A stretch of 64,000 bases of DNA from Pseudomonas marginalis (GTDB lineage: Bacteria > Pseudomonadota > Gammaproteobacteria > Pseudomonadales > Pseudomonadaceae): contig NZ_FNSU01000003.1 in the NCBI RefSeq assembly GCF_900105325.1, positions 744,001 to 808,000 of the forward strand. Reading direction: 5' to 3'. Positions 1 to 9,000 of this stretch are shown here, one piece after another. Made by a program: the position numbers and the translations under genes. How positions within the stretch are numbered: the first letter of the stretch is position 1; every line of letters begins with the position of its first letter. The notes beneath the pieces are model-generated. The model did not search any database, had not been told where the DNA came from, and saw only the letters and a program-made list of their open reading frames with translations.

Positions 1-813
1 CTTGAGGGCGTGCAAGGCCTTGGCCTGGCGTGGCAGGCGTTCGGTCCAGTCGTGGCCGTTACGCGTGAACAGGCGAACCTCGCCGTCGCGTATGCGGGCG
101 AGCATGCGGTAACCGTCGAACTTGATTTCGTAGTGCCAATCGCCCTCGGGCGCGCGGTCAACCAGGGTTGCCAATTGCGGCGCGAATTGATCGGGTAAGG
201 CGGCTGTGGCTTTCTGTGTTTTTGCGCGTGGTTTGGGCTTGGTTTTGCCCACGGATGCGCCGCTGAGCACGCTTTTGGGTTGGGCCTGGACAATGTCGTA
301 GTCGGCGGCGGGGCGCGCCTGTTGGTCTTTTTCCTTGATCAGCAGCCACTGCTCCTTGTCGCCGCTGCCCTTGAGGCGCGTACGCACCAGCGCCCAGTCA
401 CCCGAGAGCTTCTCACCGACCAGGGTGAATTTGAGTTTGCCGGCGGCATAGGCCTTGTGCGGGTCGTCGTGGGGCTTCCACACACCGCGGTCCCACACGA
501 TCACGTCGCCGGCGCCGTATTGGCCGGCCGGGATACTGCCCTCGAATCCGCCATAGCTGATGGGATGATCTTCAACATGGACAGCCAAGCGTTTCTGGCT
601 CGGGTCCAGACTCGGGCCTTTGGGCACCGCCCAACTAAGCAGCACGCCGTCCAGTTCCAGGCGGAAGTCATAATGCAGGTTGCGCGCATCGTGCTTCTGG
701 ATCACGAAGCTCAGTGCCGATGCCTTGCGTTTACGGCCCGGTGAGCTGCCTGATGGCTCGGCGGTGACCTCGAAATCGCGTTTACGGTTGTATTCGCTCA
801 GGGGCTTTGCCAT
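1..813 (-). CDS. ligD: ATP-dependent DNA ligase LigD, 5' part (cut by window edge)
   Basis: First 271 codons of LigD, the multifunctional ligase of bacterial non-homologous end joining; it processes and seals double-strand breaks bound by Ku. The N-terminal 3'-phosphoesterase domain is visible with the known catalytic set: H41, H47, D49, R51, H83 and Y87. After a Lys/Pro/Ala-rich linker the ligase domain begins, with adenylation motif KFDGYR whose K231 should be the AMP-accepting lysine. The rest of the ligase and any polymerase domain lie beyond base 1. The start is chosen because ATG at 813 is preceded by AGGAGA at a good distance. It lies 24 bases downstream of ku in the same orientation, so the two are very likely cotranscribed. 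Confidence 0.95.
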   Translation of the reverse strand, partial: MAKPLSEYNRKRDFEVTAEPSGSSPGRKRKASALSFVIQKHDARNLHYDFRLELDGVLLSWAVPKGPSLDPSQKRLAVHVEDHPISYGGFEGSIPAGQYGAGDVIVWDRGVWKPHDDPHKAYAAGKLKFTLVGEKLSGDWALVRTRLKGSGDKEQWLLIKEKDQQARPAADYDIVQAQPKSVLSGASVGKTKPKPRAKTQKATAALPDQFAPQLATLVDRAPEGDWHYEIKFDGYRMLARIRDGEVRLFTRNGHDWTERLPRQAKALHALK

Positions 814-837
814 GGGGTTCTCCTGTAGATGGCAGGC

Positions 838-1677
838 TCAAGAGGCCTTTTTGCCGGCTTTTTTTGCCGCCGGTTTTTTCGTCGTCGGTTTGCCGGCCAG
901 GCTGCGTTTGAGCAGCTCGGTCAAATCGATCACATCGGCCGACTTGCGCTCCTCACTGCCTTCCTGGGATTCGACGTCTTCGATCTTGCCGGCCTTGGCC
1001 TTCTTCGCCACCAGCGCCATGATTTTTTCCTGAAAACTGTCGCGATAGTCCTCGGGCTGCCAGTCTGCACTCATGTCTTGCACCAGACGCTTGGCCATGT
1101 CCAGCTCGCCCTTGGCCAGGCTCGGTTTGGTCACGTCGTTGGGGAGTTCCAGTTCATCCAGGCCGCGCACCTCGGCGGGCCAGCGCAGCATCACCAGCAC
1201 CAGCGCCGACTCCAGGGGCATCACTGCCGCCAGGTGCTGCTTGGTATGCAGCACCACGTTGGCCAGGGCGACCTTGCGGGTTTTGTTCAGGGTTTCGCGC
1301 AGCAGCGCGTAGACCTTGCCACCGCGTTTGTCCGGGGCCAGGAAGTAGGGGGTGTCGATGTTCGGCAGCGGGATCTGGTCACTGTCGACGAAGGCGATGA
1401 TCTCGATGGTCTGGGTCGATTTAGGGTGGGCCGAGCGAATTTCCTCTTCACTGAGCACCACATAGCGACCCTTCTCAAACGCCACGCCCTTGACGATATT
1501 CTCCTTGGAGACCTCCTTGCCTGTGGCCTTGTTGATGCGTTTGTAGCCCACCGGGTCCATGCTGCGCTTGTCCAGCCAGTCGAAATCCACGCCCTGGGCG
1601 GACGTGGCCGAGACCAGCGATACCGGAATATGAACCAGGCCGAAACTGATGGCGCCTTTCCAGATTGCCCGTGGCAT
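838..1677 (-). CDS. ku: Non-homologous end joining protein Ku
   Basis: 279-residue bacterial Ku, the usual length for the family. It forms a homodimeric ring that threads onto DNA ends and recruits LigD. The N-terminus (MPRAIWKGAISFGLV) is the typical Ku opening, followed by the beta-barrel core. The C-terminus is rich in Lys/Ala/Pro (AGKPTTKKPAAKKAGKKAS), the basic tail known to influence DNA binding and LigD recruitment. The start is supported by AAGGAA about eight bases upstream. It sits directly upstream of ligD. The 184 bases between ku and the divergent gene at 1862 should hold both promoters, but I see no clear operator there. Confidence 0.96.
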   Translation of the reverse strand: MPRAIWKGAISFGLVHIPVSLVSATSAQGVDFDWLDKRSMDPVGYKRINKATGKEVSKENIVKGVAFEKGRYVVLSEEEIRSAHPKSTQTIEIIAFVDSDQIPLPNIDTPYFLAPDKRGGKVYALLRETLNKTRKVALANVVLHTKQHLAAVMPLESALVLVMLRWPAEVRGLDELELPNDVTKPSLAKGELDMAKRLVQDMSADWQPEDYRDSFQEKIMALVAKKAKAGKIEDVESQEGSEERKSADVIDLTELLKRSLAGKPTTKKPAAKKAGKKAS

Positions 1678-1861
1678 ACGTGCGATTCCTTAACAAGAAG
1701 CTGTGTTCTGGTGACTCGAAGGCTGCGTGAAAAGTTTCGCCGGGCAGATGCGCGGACAGATCTCGTTACACCTGATCAGAAACTATTTAGTTACGAAAGC
1801 CGAACCCAGGGCGTAGCGTGGTATCGAAAGCACGTACTCCTCGCCCCAGAGAGGCTTTGTC

Positions 1862-2176
1862 ATGAACAGCTGTGTGCGTCATCTCGCGGTGCTGGTGTTG
1901 GGCCTGGCACTTGGGCCAGTTGCCCTCGCGCAAAACCTGCCCGGCAGAAGCGATTCCAATACCGGCCCGATCCACCGGGCCAATCCCAACAGCATGCAGG
2001 GCACCCAGCCCAATACGCCGGCGGTGCGTGGTATTCAGACCGTGCCGACGCCGCGCGCACCGACCCTGGAAAACGGTGGTATCGGCAATCGCTACCCGCA
2101 ACGCGATGCGGCCCCCAGCCGCCCAGCCACCGACTCCAAAGCCCCCACCTATGATGCCAACGGCAATCGCCGGTAA
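1862..2176 (+). CDS. Small secreted Pro/Asn-rich protein, function unknown
   Basis: 104 residues. It begins with a clear Sec signal peptide (MNSCVRHLAVLVLGLALGP, cleavage probably after ALA at about residue 23). The mature part is short, low-complexity and rich in Pro, Asn, Thr and Arg, with no recognisable domain, so it is probably intrinsically disordered in the periplasm or outside the cell. The start is preceded by AGAGAGG. It lies 12 bases upstream of the sugar dehydrogenase gene on the same strand and is probably cotranscribed with it, which hints at a shared envelope location but not at a function. I do not recognise the family. Confidence 0.75.
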   Translation: MNSCVRHLAVLVLGLALGPVALAQNLPGRSDSNTGPIHRANPNSMQGTQPNTPAVRGIQTVPTPRAPTLENGGIGNRYPQRDAAPSRPATDSKAPTYDANGNRR

Positions 2177-2188
2177 GGACGCTGTCTT

Positions 2189-3346
2189 ATGTTTATACGC
2201 AAAACCCTGCTCGCCACCCTGTGCGCCACCACCCTGCTTGCGCAGACGGCCGTTTATGCCGCCGATGGGCAGCAGTTCCCCAGTGAACAAGGCAGCATCA
2301 CCGCGACCCCGATCGCCAAAGGCCTCGATCACCCGTGGGCCGTGGCGTTTCTACCCGACCAGCAAGGGTTCCTGGTGACCGAGCGTCCGGGGCGCCTGCG
2401 CCTTGTCAGTCCGGACGGCAAGCTGTCTGCGCCGTTGACCGGCGTGCCTGAGGTGTGGGCCAAGGGGCAGGGCGGTTTGCTCGATGTGGTGCTGTCGCCG
2501 GACTTCAAGCAGGACCGCATGGTCTACCTGACGTACGCCGAAGGCGGTGGCAAGGGCGGTACGGCCGGCACCGCAGTGGGGCGCGGGCGCCTGGCTAAGG
2601 ACATGAGTGGCTTGACCGATTTCAACGTGATCCTGCGCCAGGAGCCGAAACTCTCCACCGGCAACCACTTCGGTTCGCGCCTGGCCTTCGACCGCGATGG
2701 CTACCTGTTCGTGACCCTGGGGGAAAACAACGACCGCCCGACCGCCCAGGACCTGGACAAGCTGCAGGGCAAAGTCGTACGGATCTACCCGGATGGCCGC
2801 GTGCCCGATGACAACCCGTTTGTCGGTCAAGCCGGGGTACGTTCCGAGATCTGGTCCTACGGCCAGCGCAATCCGCAAGGGCTGGCGCTGAACCCATGGA
2901 GTGGCACGCTCTGGGAAAACGAACACGGGCCGCGCGGCGGTGATGAAATCAACATTATCGAGCGCGGCAAGAACTACGGCTGGCCGCTGGCGACTCACGG
3001 CATCAACTATTCGCTGACACCGATTCCCGAGGCCAAGGGCAAGACCGCAGAAGGCACCGTAGCGCCCCACCATGTGTGGGAGAAATCACCGGCCATCAGT
3101 GGCATGGCCTTCTACGACGCCGACCGGTTCAAGGCGTGGCAGCACAACGTGTTCATCGGTGCGCTGGCCAGCCAGGAACTGATTCGTCTGCAGTTCGATG
3201 GCGACAAGGTTATCCATGAGGAGCGCTTGCTGGGCGGCTTGAAGGCACGCATTCGCGATGTGCGGCAGGGGCCGGATGGCTTTCTGTATGTGCTGACGGA
3301 TGAGGACGATGGCGTGCTGTATCGGGTGGGCCTCAATCAGGATTGA
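2189..3346 (+). CDS. PQQ-dependent sugar (aldose) dehydrogenase, soluble periplasmic type
   Basis: 385 residues with an N-terminal signal peptide (to about residue 24, VYAA). The body is a six-bladed beta-propeller of the soluble glucose/aldose dehydrogenase family (YliI/Asd-like). Family signatures include GLDHPWAVAFLPD near the start, GQGGLLDVVLSPDF, GNHFGSRLAFD, the GEN loop, and WSYGQRNPQGLA followed by WENEHGPRGGDEIN, where the active-site and cofactor loops lie. Such enzymes oxidise aldose sugars in the periplasm with PQQ as cofactor, but true PQQ use varies in the family. The start follows AAGGA. The operon ends at a strong hairpin just downstream. Confidence 0.9.
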   Translation: MFIRKTLLATLCATTLLAQTAVYAADGQQFPSEQGSITATPIAKGLDHPWAVAFLPDQQGFLVTERPGRLRLVSPDGKLSAPLTGVPEVWAKGQGGLLDVVLSPDFKQDRMVYLTYAEGGGKGGTAGTAVGRGRLAKDMSGLTDFNVILRQEPKLSTGNHFGSRLAFDRDGYLFVTLGENNDRPTAQDLDKLQGKVVRIYPDGRVPDDNPFVGQAGVRSEIWSYGQRNPQGLALNPWSGTLWENEHGPRGGDEINIIERGKNYGWPLATHGINYSLTPIPEAKGKTAEGTVAPHHVWEKSPAISGMAFYDADRFKAWQHNVFIGALASQELIRLQFDGDKVIHEERLLGGLKARIRDVRQGPDGFLYVLTDEDDGVLYRVGLNQD

Positions 3347-3352
3347 GCAATG

Positions 3353-3384
3353 AGCCGCAAGCTTGAAGTTTCAAGCTTGCGGCT
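3353..3384. terminator. Hairpin between convergent genes
   Basis: A perfect 15-bp inverted repeat (AGCCGCAAGCTTGAA and its complement) separated by only two bases lies between the stop of the sugar dehydrogenase and the stop of the convergent DUF1348 gene. It has no long T tract on either strand. A bidirectional transcription stop is the simplest reading. Confidence 0.6.
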
Positions 3385-3388
3385 TCAG

Positions 3389-3868
3389 TCAAAGCCCGAG
3401 TTCGGACAACCCCGGATGATCATCCGGGCGCCGTCCCAGCGGCCAGTGGAACTTGCGTTCGCTCTCCTTGATCGGCAGGTCGTTGATGCACGCGAAACGA
3501 TTGGCCATCAGGCCGTTCTCGTCGAATTCCCAGTTCTCATTGCCATAGGAGCGGAACCAGTTACCCGAGTCGTCGTGCCATTCGTAGGCATAGCGCACGG
3601 CGATGCGGTTGTCGGTAAAGGCCCATAGCTCCTTGATCAGCCGATAATCCAGCTCCCTGGCCCATTTGCGCGTGAGAAAACCCTTGGCCTCTTCGCGGTC
3701 ATGGGCGAATTCGGCACGGTTACGCCATTGCGTGTCCAGGGTGTAAGCCAGCGACACCCGGTGCGGGTCGCGGGAATTCCAGCCGTCTTCGGCCAGGCGC
3801 ACTTTTTCAATCGCCGATTCACGGGTAAACGGCGGCAAGGGCGGACGTGTTTCTGCGGTAGATGACAT
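3389..3868 (-). CDS. DUF1348 family (NTF2-like fold) protein
   Basis: 159 residues. The sequence matches the DUF1348 family of the NTF2-like superfamily, with the recognisable core [20 protein letters not shown] and [22 protein letters not shown]. These small proteins have a conical alpha+beta barrel with a pocket; no reaction is established for the family. The start at 3868 is preferred over an upstream in-frame ATG at 3889 because AAGGAG sits seven bases before it. It lies 54 bases downstream of the TetR gene on the same strand and is probably its regulated partner. The usual logic is that the regulator senses a small molecule and the enzyme-like protein modifies or binds it, but the ligand cannot be told from sequence. 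Confidence 0.85.
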   Translation of the reverse strand: MSSTAETRPPLPPFTRESAIEKVRLAEDGWNSRDPHRVSLAYTLDTQWRNRAEFAHDREEAKGFLTRKWARELDYRLIKELWAFTDNRIAVRYAYEWHDDSGNWFRSYGNENWEFDENGLMANRFACINDLPIKESERKFHWPLGRRPDDHPGLSELGL

Positions 3869-3922
3869 CAGGCGGCTCCTTAAAACCATACAGCGTTATC
3901 GAAAGTTGCCAGGCGGGTGCGT

Positions 3923-4486
3923 TCACAGTCCCAATAACGTTCGCGCCATGCATTGCGCATTATCGGCAGCTGTTGAATCACCCATGACCAGGGCAACGGT
4001 AATGGCGCCATCGATCAGGATCAGCAGTTGCGCGGCCTGCCGTTCGGGGGCGGGGGTACCATGTGCTTGGCACAGTTCGAATGCGTACTCGAACAGTTTC
4101 TGTTTATGGGCCTTGGCCAGCAGGCGGACCGGGTCGTGCGGGTCGCCGGTTTCGCCACTGGTGTTGATAAAGGCGCAACCGCGAAAATCCGCCGAGCCGA
4201 ACCAGGCCTTGAGCGCGTCGAACAGCGCCAGCAAGCGTGCGCCGCTGCCATCGACGCGCTCCACTTCGCCGCGCAGCCAGTGCATCCAGCGCTCGTCACG
4301 GCGCTGCAGGGCCGCGATCACCAGCTCATCTTTATTGGCGAAGTAACGGTAAATGCTTTTTCTCGAGACGCCGGCGGTTTTCACCAGGAAGTCCATGCCG
4401 GTGGCGGCGATGCCGTGGCGATAGATCAACTTCTCGGTGACGTCGAGGATAATGTCGCGTGTTTCGTTATGAGTCATATCGTTCAT
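3923..4486 (-). CDS. TetR/AcrR family transcriptional regulator
   Basis: 187 residues from the chosen start. The N-terminal helix-turn-helix (IAATGMDFLVKTAGVSRKSIYRYFANKDELV) is standard TetR; the C-terminal ligand domain is of the type often found in reactive-compound or quinone responders. A perfect palindrome, AGAACGATCGTTCT, lies in the spacer of the promoter directly upstream, so autorepression is likely. The start at 4486 (MNDMTHNE) is chosen because ATG at 4549 would lie upstream of the predicted promoter; ATG at 4477 is the alternative. Neither has a clear ribosome binding site. The DUF1348 gene follows in the same transcript. Confidence 0.88.
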   Translation of the reverse strand: MNDMTHNETRDIILDVTEKLIYRHGIAATGMDFLVKTAGVSRKSIYRYFANKDELVIAALQRRDERWMHWLRGEVERVDGSGARLLALFDALKAWFGSADFRGCAFINTSGETGDPHDPVRLLAKAHKQKLFEYAFELCQAHGTPAPERQAAQLLILIDGAITVALVMGDSTAADNAQCMARTLLGL

Positions 4487-4493
4487 GGCTTGA

Positions 4494-4522
4494 AAAGTAG
4501 AACGATCGTTCTTCTTGGTCAA
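4494..4522 (-). promoter_or_regulatory. TetR gene promoter with operator in the spacer
   Basis: On the minus strand TTGACC (4522-4517) and TACTTT (4499-4494) are separated by exactly 17 bases and form a good sigma-70 promoter. The perfect 14-bp palindrome AGAACGATCGTTCT (4499-4512) fills most of the spacer and overlaps the -10 box. A dimeric repressor bound there would block RNA polymerase. The expected transcription start falls within a base or two of the ATG at 4486. Confidence 0.75.
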
Positions 4523-4611
4523 CAAGAATTTTACTCTCTGCCACTGCAAGACCTGAGCACCCCCATGGTGTAAGCTCGGGGCCTCTTCGGATTCGACCCA
4601 TTGCGAGCCTT

Positions 4612-5955
4612 ATGCCGTCGTTCTTCAAACGCTCCCTGTTGCCCAAACTGCGCGGTTTTCCCCTGACTCCCGACGCCATTGACGTGCTGTCCGGCGCTGA
4701 CGCTTTCCGTCGCTGCCTGCTGGAGAACATCGCCACGGCCACCCGCCGCATCTACATCGTCGCGTTGTACCTGCAGCAGGACGAGGCAGGGCAGGAGATC
4801 TACGACGCCCTGCACGCCGCCAAGGCCGCACGGCCGGAACTGGACATCGTGGTGGTAGTCGACTGGCTGCGCGCCCAGCGCGGGCTGATCGGCGCCGGCA
4901 AGCAACCGGGCAACAGCGCCTGGTACCAGGCCATGACGCAGCGCCATGCCAGTGAAGTGCCGGTGTACGGCGTACCGGTGCAAACCCGCGAGCTGTTCGG
5001 TGTGCTGCACCTCAAGGGCTTTGTGATCGATGACAGCGTGTTGTACAGCGGTGCCAGCCTTAACAACGTGTACCTGCACAAGTTCGATAAATACCGCTTC
5101 GACCGTTACCACCTGATCCACAGCCAGCCCCTGGCGGACTCCATGCAGCACTTGGTGGAACACGGCCTGGTGACCTCCAAGGCCGTGCACCGCCTCGACC
5201 TGCCCAACCCGCCGACCACCCGCAGCCTGCGCAACGACATCGGCGACCTGCGCAGCCGTCTCAAGCACGCGGCCTACGACACCACGGCAGGGCAGTTGCC
5301 CAACGGCCACCTGTCTGTCAGCCCGTTGCTCGGCGTGGGCAAGAACAACCCGTTGAACCGCGTGATCCTCGAGCTGATCGCCAGCGCCCAGCACCAACTG
5401 ACCATCTGTACGCCGTACTTCAACCTGCCGCTGCCGGTGACCCGGGAGATCAACCGCGCCCTGGCGCGTGGGGTGAAGGTCGACATCATCGTCGGCGACA
5501 AGACCGCCAACGATTTCTACATCCCGCCCAGCGAGCCCTTCAAGGTGATCTCGGCACTGCCGTACCTGTATGAAATCAGCCTGCGCCGCTTTGCCAAGCG
5601 TCATCAACCGGTGATCGACAGCGGCCAGTTGAACCTGCACCTGTGGCGCGACGGCGACAACACCTACCACCTCAAGGGCATGTGGGTCGATCAGCGCTAC
5701 ACCTTGCTCACCGGCAACAACCTCAACCCACGGGCGTTTCGTCTCGACCTGGAAAACGCCTTGCTCGTCGATGACCCCCAAGGCCAGTGGCTGGAGCCGC
5801 GACGCACGGAACTGGCGCAGATCTTCCAGCACACCACGCGGATCGAGCGTTACCAGGACTTGCAAACCCTGGTGGATTATCCGCAGGCGGTGGGCAAGTT
5901 CCTGCGTCGCGTCAGCCGGGTGAGGATTGAGCGATTGCTGTACCGAATCCTTTAA
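4612..5955 (+). CDS. pssA: CDP-diacylglycerol--serine O-phosphatidyltransferase, PLD type
   Basis: 447 residues, matching the gammaproteobacterial type I phosphatidylserine synthase. It joins CDP-diacylglycerol and L-serine to give phosphatidylserine, the precursor of phosphatidylethanolamine, at the cytoplasmic face of the inner membrane. Both phospholipase-D-type HKD motifs are present: H133-L-K135-GFVID in LHLKGFVIDD and H353-L-K355 in YHLKGMWVDQ, followed by GNNLNPRAFRLDLEN. No membrane segment is visible, as expected for this peripheral enzyme. It is divergent from the TetR gene, with 125 bases between them, and looks monocistronic. The ribosome binding site is weak. Confidence 0.93.
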   Translation: MPSFFKRSLLPKLRGFPLTPDAIDVLSGADAFRRCLLENIATATRRIYIVALYLQQDEAGQEIYDALHAAKAARPELDIVVVVDWLRAQRGLIGAGKQPGNSAWYQAMTQRHASEVPVYGVPVQTRELFGVLHLKGFVIDDSVLYSGASLNNVYLHKFDKYRFDRYHLIHSQPLADSMQHLVEHGLVTSKAVHRLDLPNPPTTRSLRNDIGDLRSRLKHAAYDTTAGQLPNGHLSVSPLLGVGKNNPLNRVILELIASAQHQLTICTPYFNLPLPVTREINRALARGVKVDIIVGDKTANDFYIPPSEPFKVISALPYLYEISLRRFAKRHQPVIDSGQLNLHLWRDGDNTYHLKGMWVDQRYTLLTGNNLNPRAFRLDLENALLVDDPQGQWLEPRRTELAQIFQHTTRIERYQDLQTLVDYPQAVGKFLRRVSRVRIERLLYRIL

Positions 5956-6098
5956 GCCGCCTTGTGAAATCATCAGCAATGCAATCGTAGAGGGTATCGG
6001 ACAGTTCCTATATCCAGCCTGGGATAAGCGTCTTTACAGTGCCTCTCACCGTTCACGGATGGACGGATCCATTCTTAATGGACTCATCCGAGAGAGCG

Positions 6099-9000
6099 AT
6101 GACTATGTTGATGCTACTGCCTCACAGCCGCCCATCCGTTCCGGAGTTTCCCACCCCACCCAGCGCAGTGCCTGCTGCGCCTGATCCCATACCGACTCAA
6201 CCACCCGCCCTGCGCAGGCGGCGATCCACTGCCGATGCAACGCCGGCCGCGGCTGGCCCGTGGACGCGACTGCCTCCCCGGGATCAGGCCCGCACTGCCG
6301 CCGCCGACACTCAGTTGGCTGAGCGCGTTGCCGCCGCTGAAAGCAGCGGCTACACGATGGTCGAGGTGCCGCCGGACAGCAGTCCGGGCATGGCAACGCG
6401 CTTGTACCAACACCTGCTGAACCGGCCAGCGTTGCAACAGTGGATTGCCGAGCAGCGCCTTGAACCTGCGACCCTGACCTTTCACCGCGATCATATCGAG
6501 GGTTATGCCAACCATAATGGTGTACGCAGCGCCGTCAGATTCAGCCTGACCGATAACTCCGGCTGGAACGAAGTTTCCCGCACCCTGAGGCCGATTCGAG
6601 AACTGCTGGACCCCTCGGACCAGGGGCTGCCTTTTATCGGGTCAGACGACGCATTGTGGCTGCCGCGCCAAGGGCTCGGCCAGATCACTGCCGGCAACCT
6701 TGAGCAGACCTGGCAAGTGATCAGCGAACTGGAGGAGCGCCTTGCCCTGGCCGATCGCCTTGAAGCAGAACTTGAAGAACTGCCGGACACTGCGCGTACG
6801 GACTGGTCGGATCATGAGACCGAGCTTTCACCGGCATCGTCATTGCCCCGGCATAGCCAGGCTGCGGTGGAGCGTTTGCAGCGGTTTGTCACGTGCCCGC
6901 AAATGGTTCGCCTGCTGGAGCAGGAGGGCTTTGCCTGGGCCGGTGCGCCATTCAGGGTGTCTGAAGGCAGGCTTGAGCGCCTGAGTCCGGTAGGCGGTTG
7001 GGTGAATCTGACCCGCTATGTGGAAGCCGTACCGGAACTGAACGATGAGCTCGAGGCACTGGCGGCGCTCAGCGTGCCCTTGGGCAACGCCCTGTACTCG
7101 ACGCCACGCTACGACATGCGCCAGCTCCTGGATTTCAAGGGCTTGGGCTCGGCGCGTACCGTGAGTGAAACGCGCAACCTGGTTGCCTGGTTGCGCACTG
7201 CCTTGCCAACGCCGCCGCCATTGGGGGACTACGGCGCGTTGTTGCCCCGGGACTGGAAGCCGGGCACCTTGACCGCAGACGATCAAAAGCACATGGGCAC
7301 CATGGCCGACATCCGCCTGCGCGGTCCCCTGGCTCGTGGGTTCAGCGCATTGTCCGGGGTCACATTGCAGGCGTTGCAGGCCGACCCGCAGGCTCACCTG
7401 GACAGGCTGCTGGACAGCCCGGATGCCTTGGCGTTCGGCGAGCAAATGGCTGGCGCGCTGCGCTGGCAGGTGGGCCAGGGCGCTAACTCGACGCTGCCCA
7501 GGACGCTGCTCCAGCAACTGGTAACCGCCGCGATCAAGCTGCACGTCGATCCCTCGATGTCCGACAAGCCCGGGGAAGTGGCTGGCTATTCGATCTACCA
7601 GCCAACGAACATGGGGCGCTCGTTCAGTCAGGTACGCCGTGATATCGAGCGCCACCTTCAGCACAACAAAGGCCTGGAACCCAAGCTGGCGGTGTTGGCT
7701 GCCCAGGTGTGCCTGGCGCAGGCGGCGCCGGAAATGCTCGTGCGCGACGTGCCCGAGTCCGTGAGTATCGGCACGCCGGCCTGGATGGAGCTGCGCCTGG
7801 GCTGCGCATTGGCCGATCACAATGCGCCAGGGACGTCGAGGATGATGAATGAACAGCAGGTCACCGACTTGACCACCCTGGAACCCGTCAGTGACGCGCA
7901 GGCGACGCTGATGCAACTCAATGCCTTGAAAGTCATCGCTGATTGGGGGGTGTTGAACGGCTGTATCAGGCAGCGCAGTGACGGTGAATACTCGTCGGGG
8001 GATATCCAGGAGGCTGCGCGGGTATTTTTCCGCCAGCGCGAAGACGTCGCCACCGCCTTCACGGCTGCGAGCAGTGAACTGCCGACGCGCAAGGCGCTGG
8101 CGATCAAGGAATTGCTGCGCGTGCTTCCTGGTATCACCCAGGCCGAACTGGAAGGCATGACCGTGCATGTGGCCAGTGCAGAGGATCGTCGCAACCTGCC
8201 GATCTCGGAACCGCGCACCCGCTCGTTGGTGGAGACCTATATGACCGGCGACCTGGCACCGGGCAAATGGGTGCTCAGTGACGACATGCCTGCTTTCCCG
8301 GCGGCGGCGAAAACGCCTTACCAGCACGCGCGGCCCCCCCAGGTAACCGAGGCGGCGCGGGCCAGGCTCGATACACGTATTCGCCGTCTGCCCGAGATGG
8401 ATAAGTTGCTGGAAAACTCGGTGCTCCAGCACCGGAAGAAGCTCCAGGACGCGTACGCCACCAAGCTTAAGCTGATGTTTGCCGAGTTGCCTCTGGAGGA
8501 TCGCAAGTTGCTTGAACTGGGCAAGGTCGAACTTTTCACCTTGCGCCGGGAAACCGGGGAGATCCAGGCCAAGGAGACCGACGCACTCAAAGACGCCAGC
8601 AGGGCGCGCCACGGCACCCTGATGCGCGTTGAGCATGGACCCACGGTCGTGCATTTCGAGGTGTTCGCCAACGGCAAGATCATCAAGCGTACGGATCTAA
8701 CCGACGCGATGGAGCTCGACGGCGTCATTCACCGCGAGGGTTTTCCATCACCCCACGGCCTGGTGTATTTACCGGTGGTGCGCGGCGCGCAGATGAACCT
8801 TGATTTGGACGCCTATGCCAACGGCTCCCATCCTGATCCCAACCCAGCGTTCCAGGCGGTGATCGTGTCGGCGTTGGGCGGCGCATTTGCTGCGCGAGAA
8901 TTACCTCTCAGCCATACGCCGGAATCGTTCGTCCCGGACACCTACAGTTCGCGAAAAACAGCGAGCATCGTCAACAGGATCGCCCAGGACAACTTTTACG

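Noticed and set aside
829..2154. 441-residue open frame on the plus strand
   Set aside because: Runs antisense to ku and then through the next gene in the wrong frame; no domain and biased composition.
4531..5979. 482-residue open frame on the minus strand
   Set aside because: Antisense to pssA, whose two HKD motifs prove the other strand is coding.
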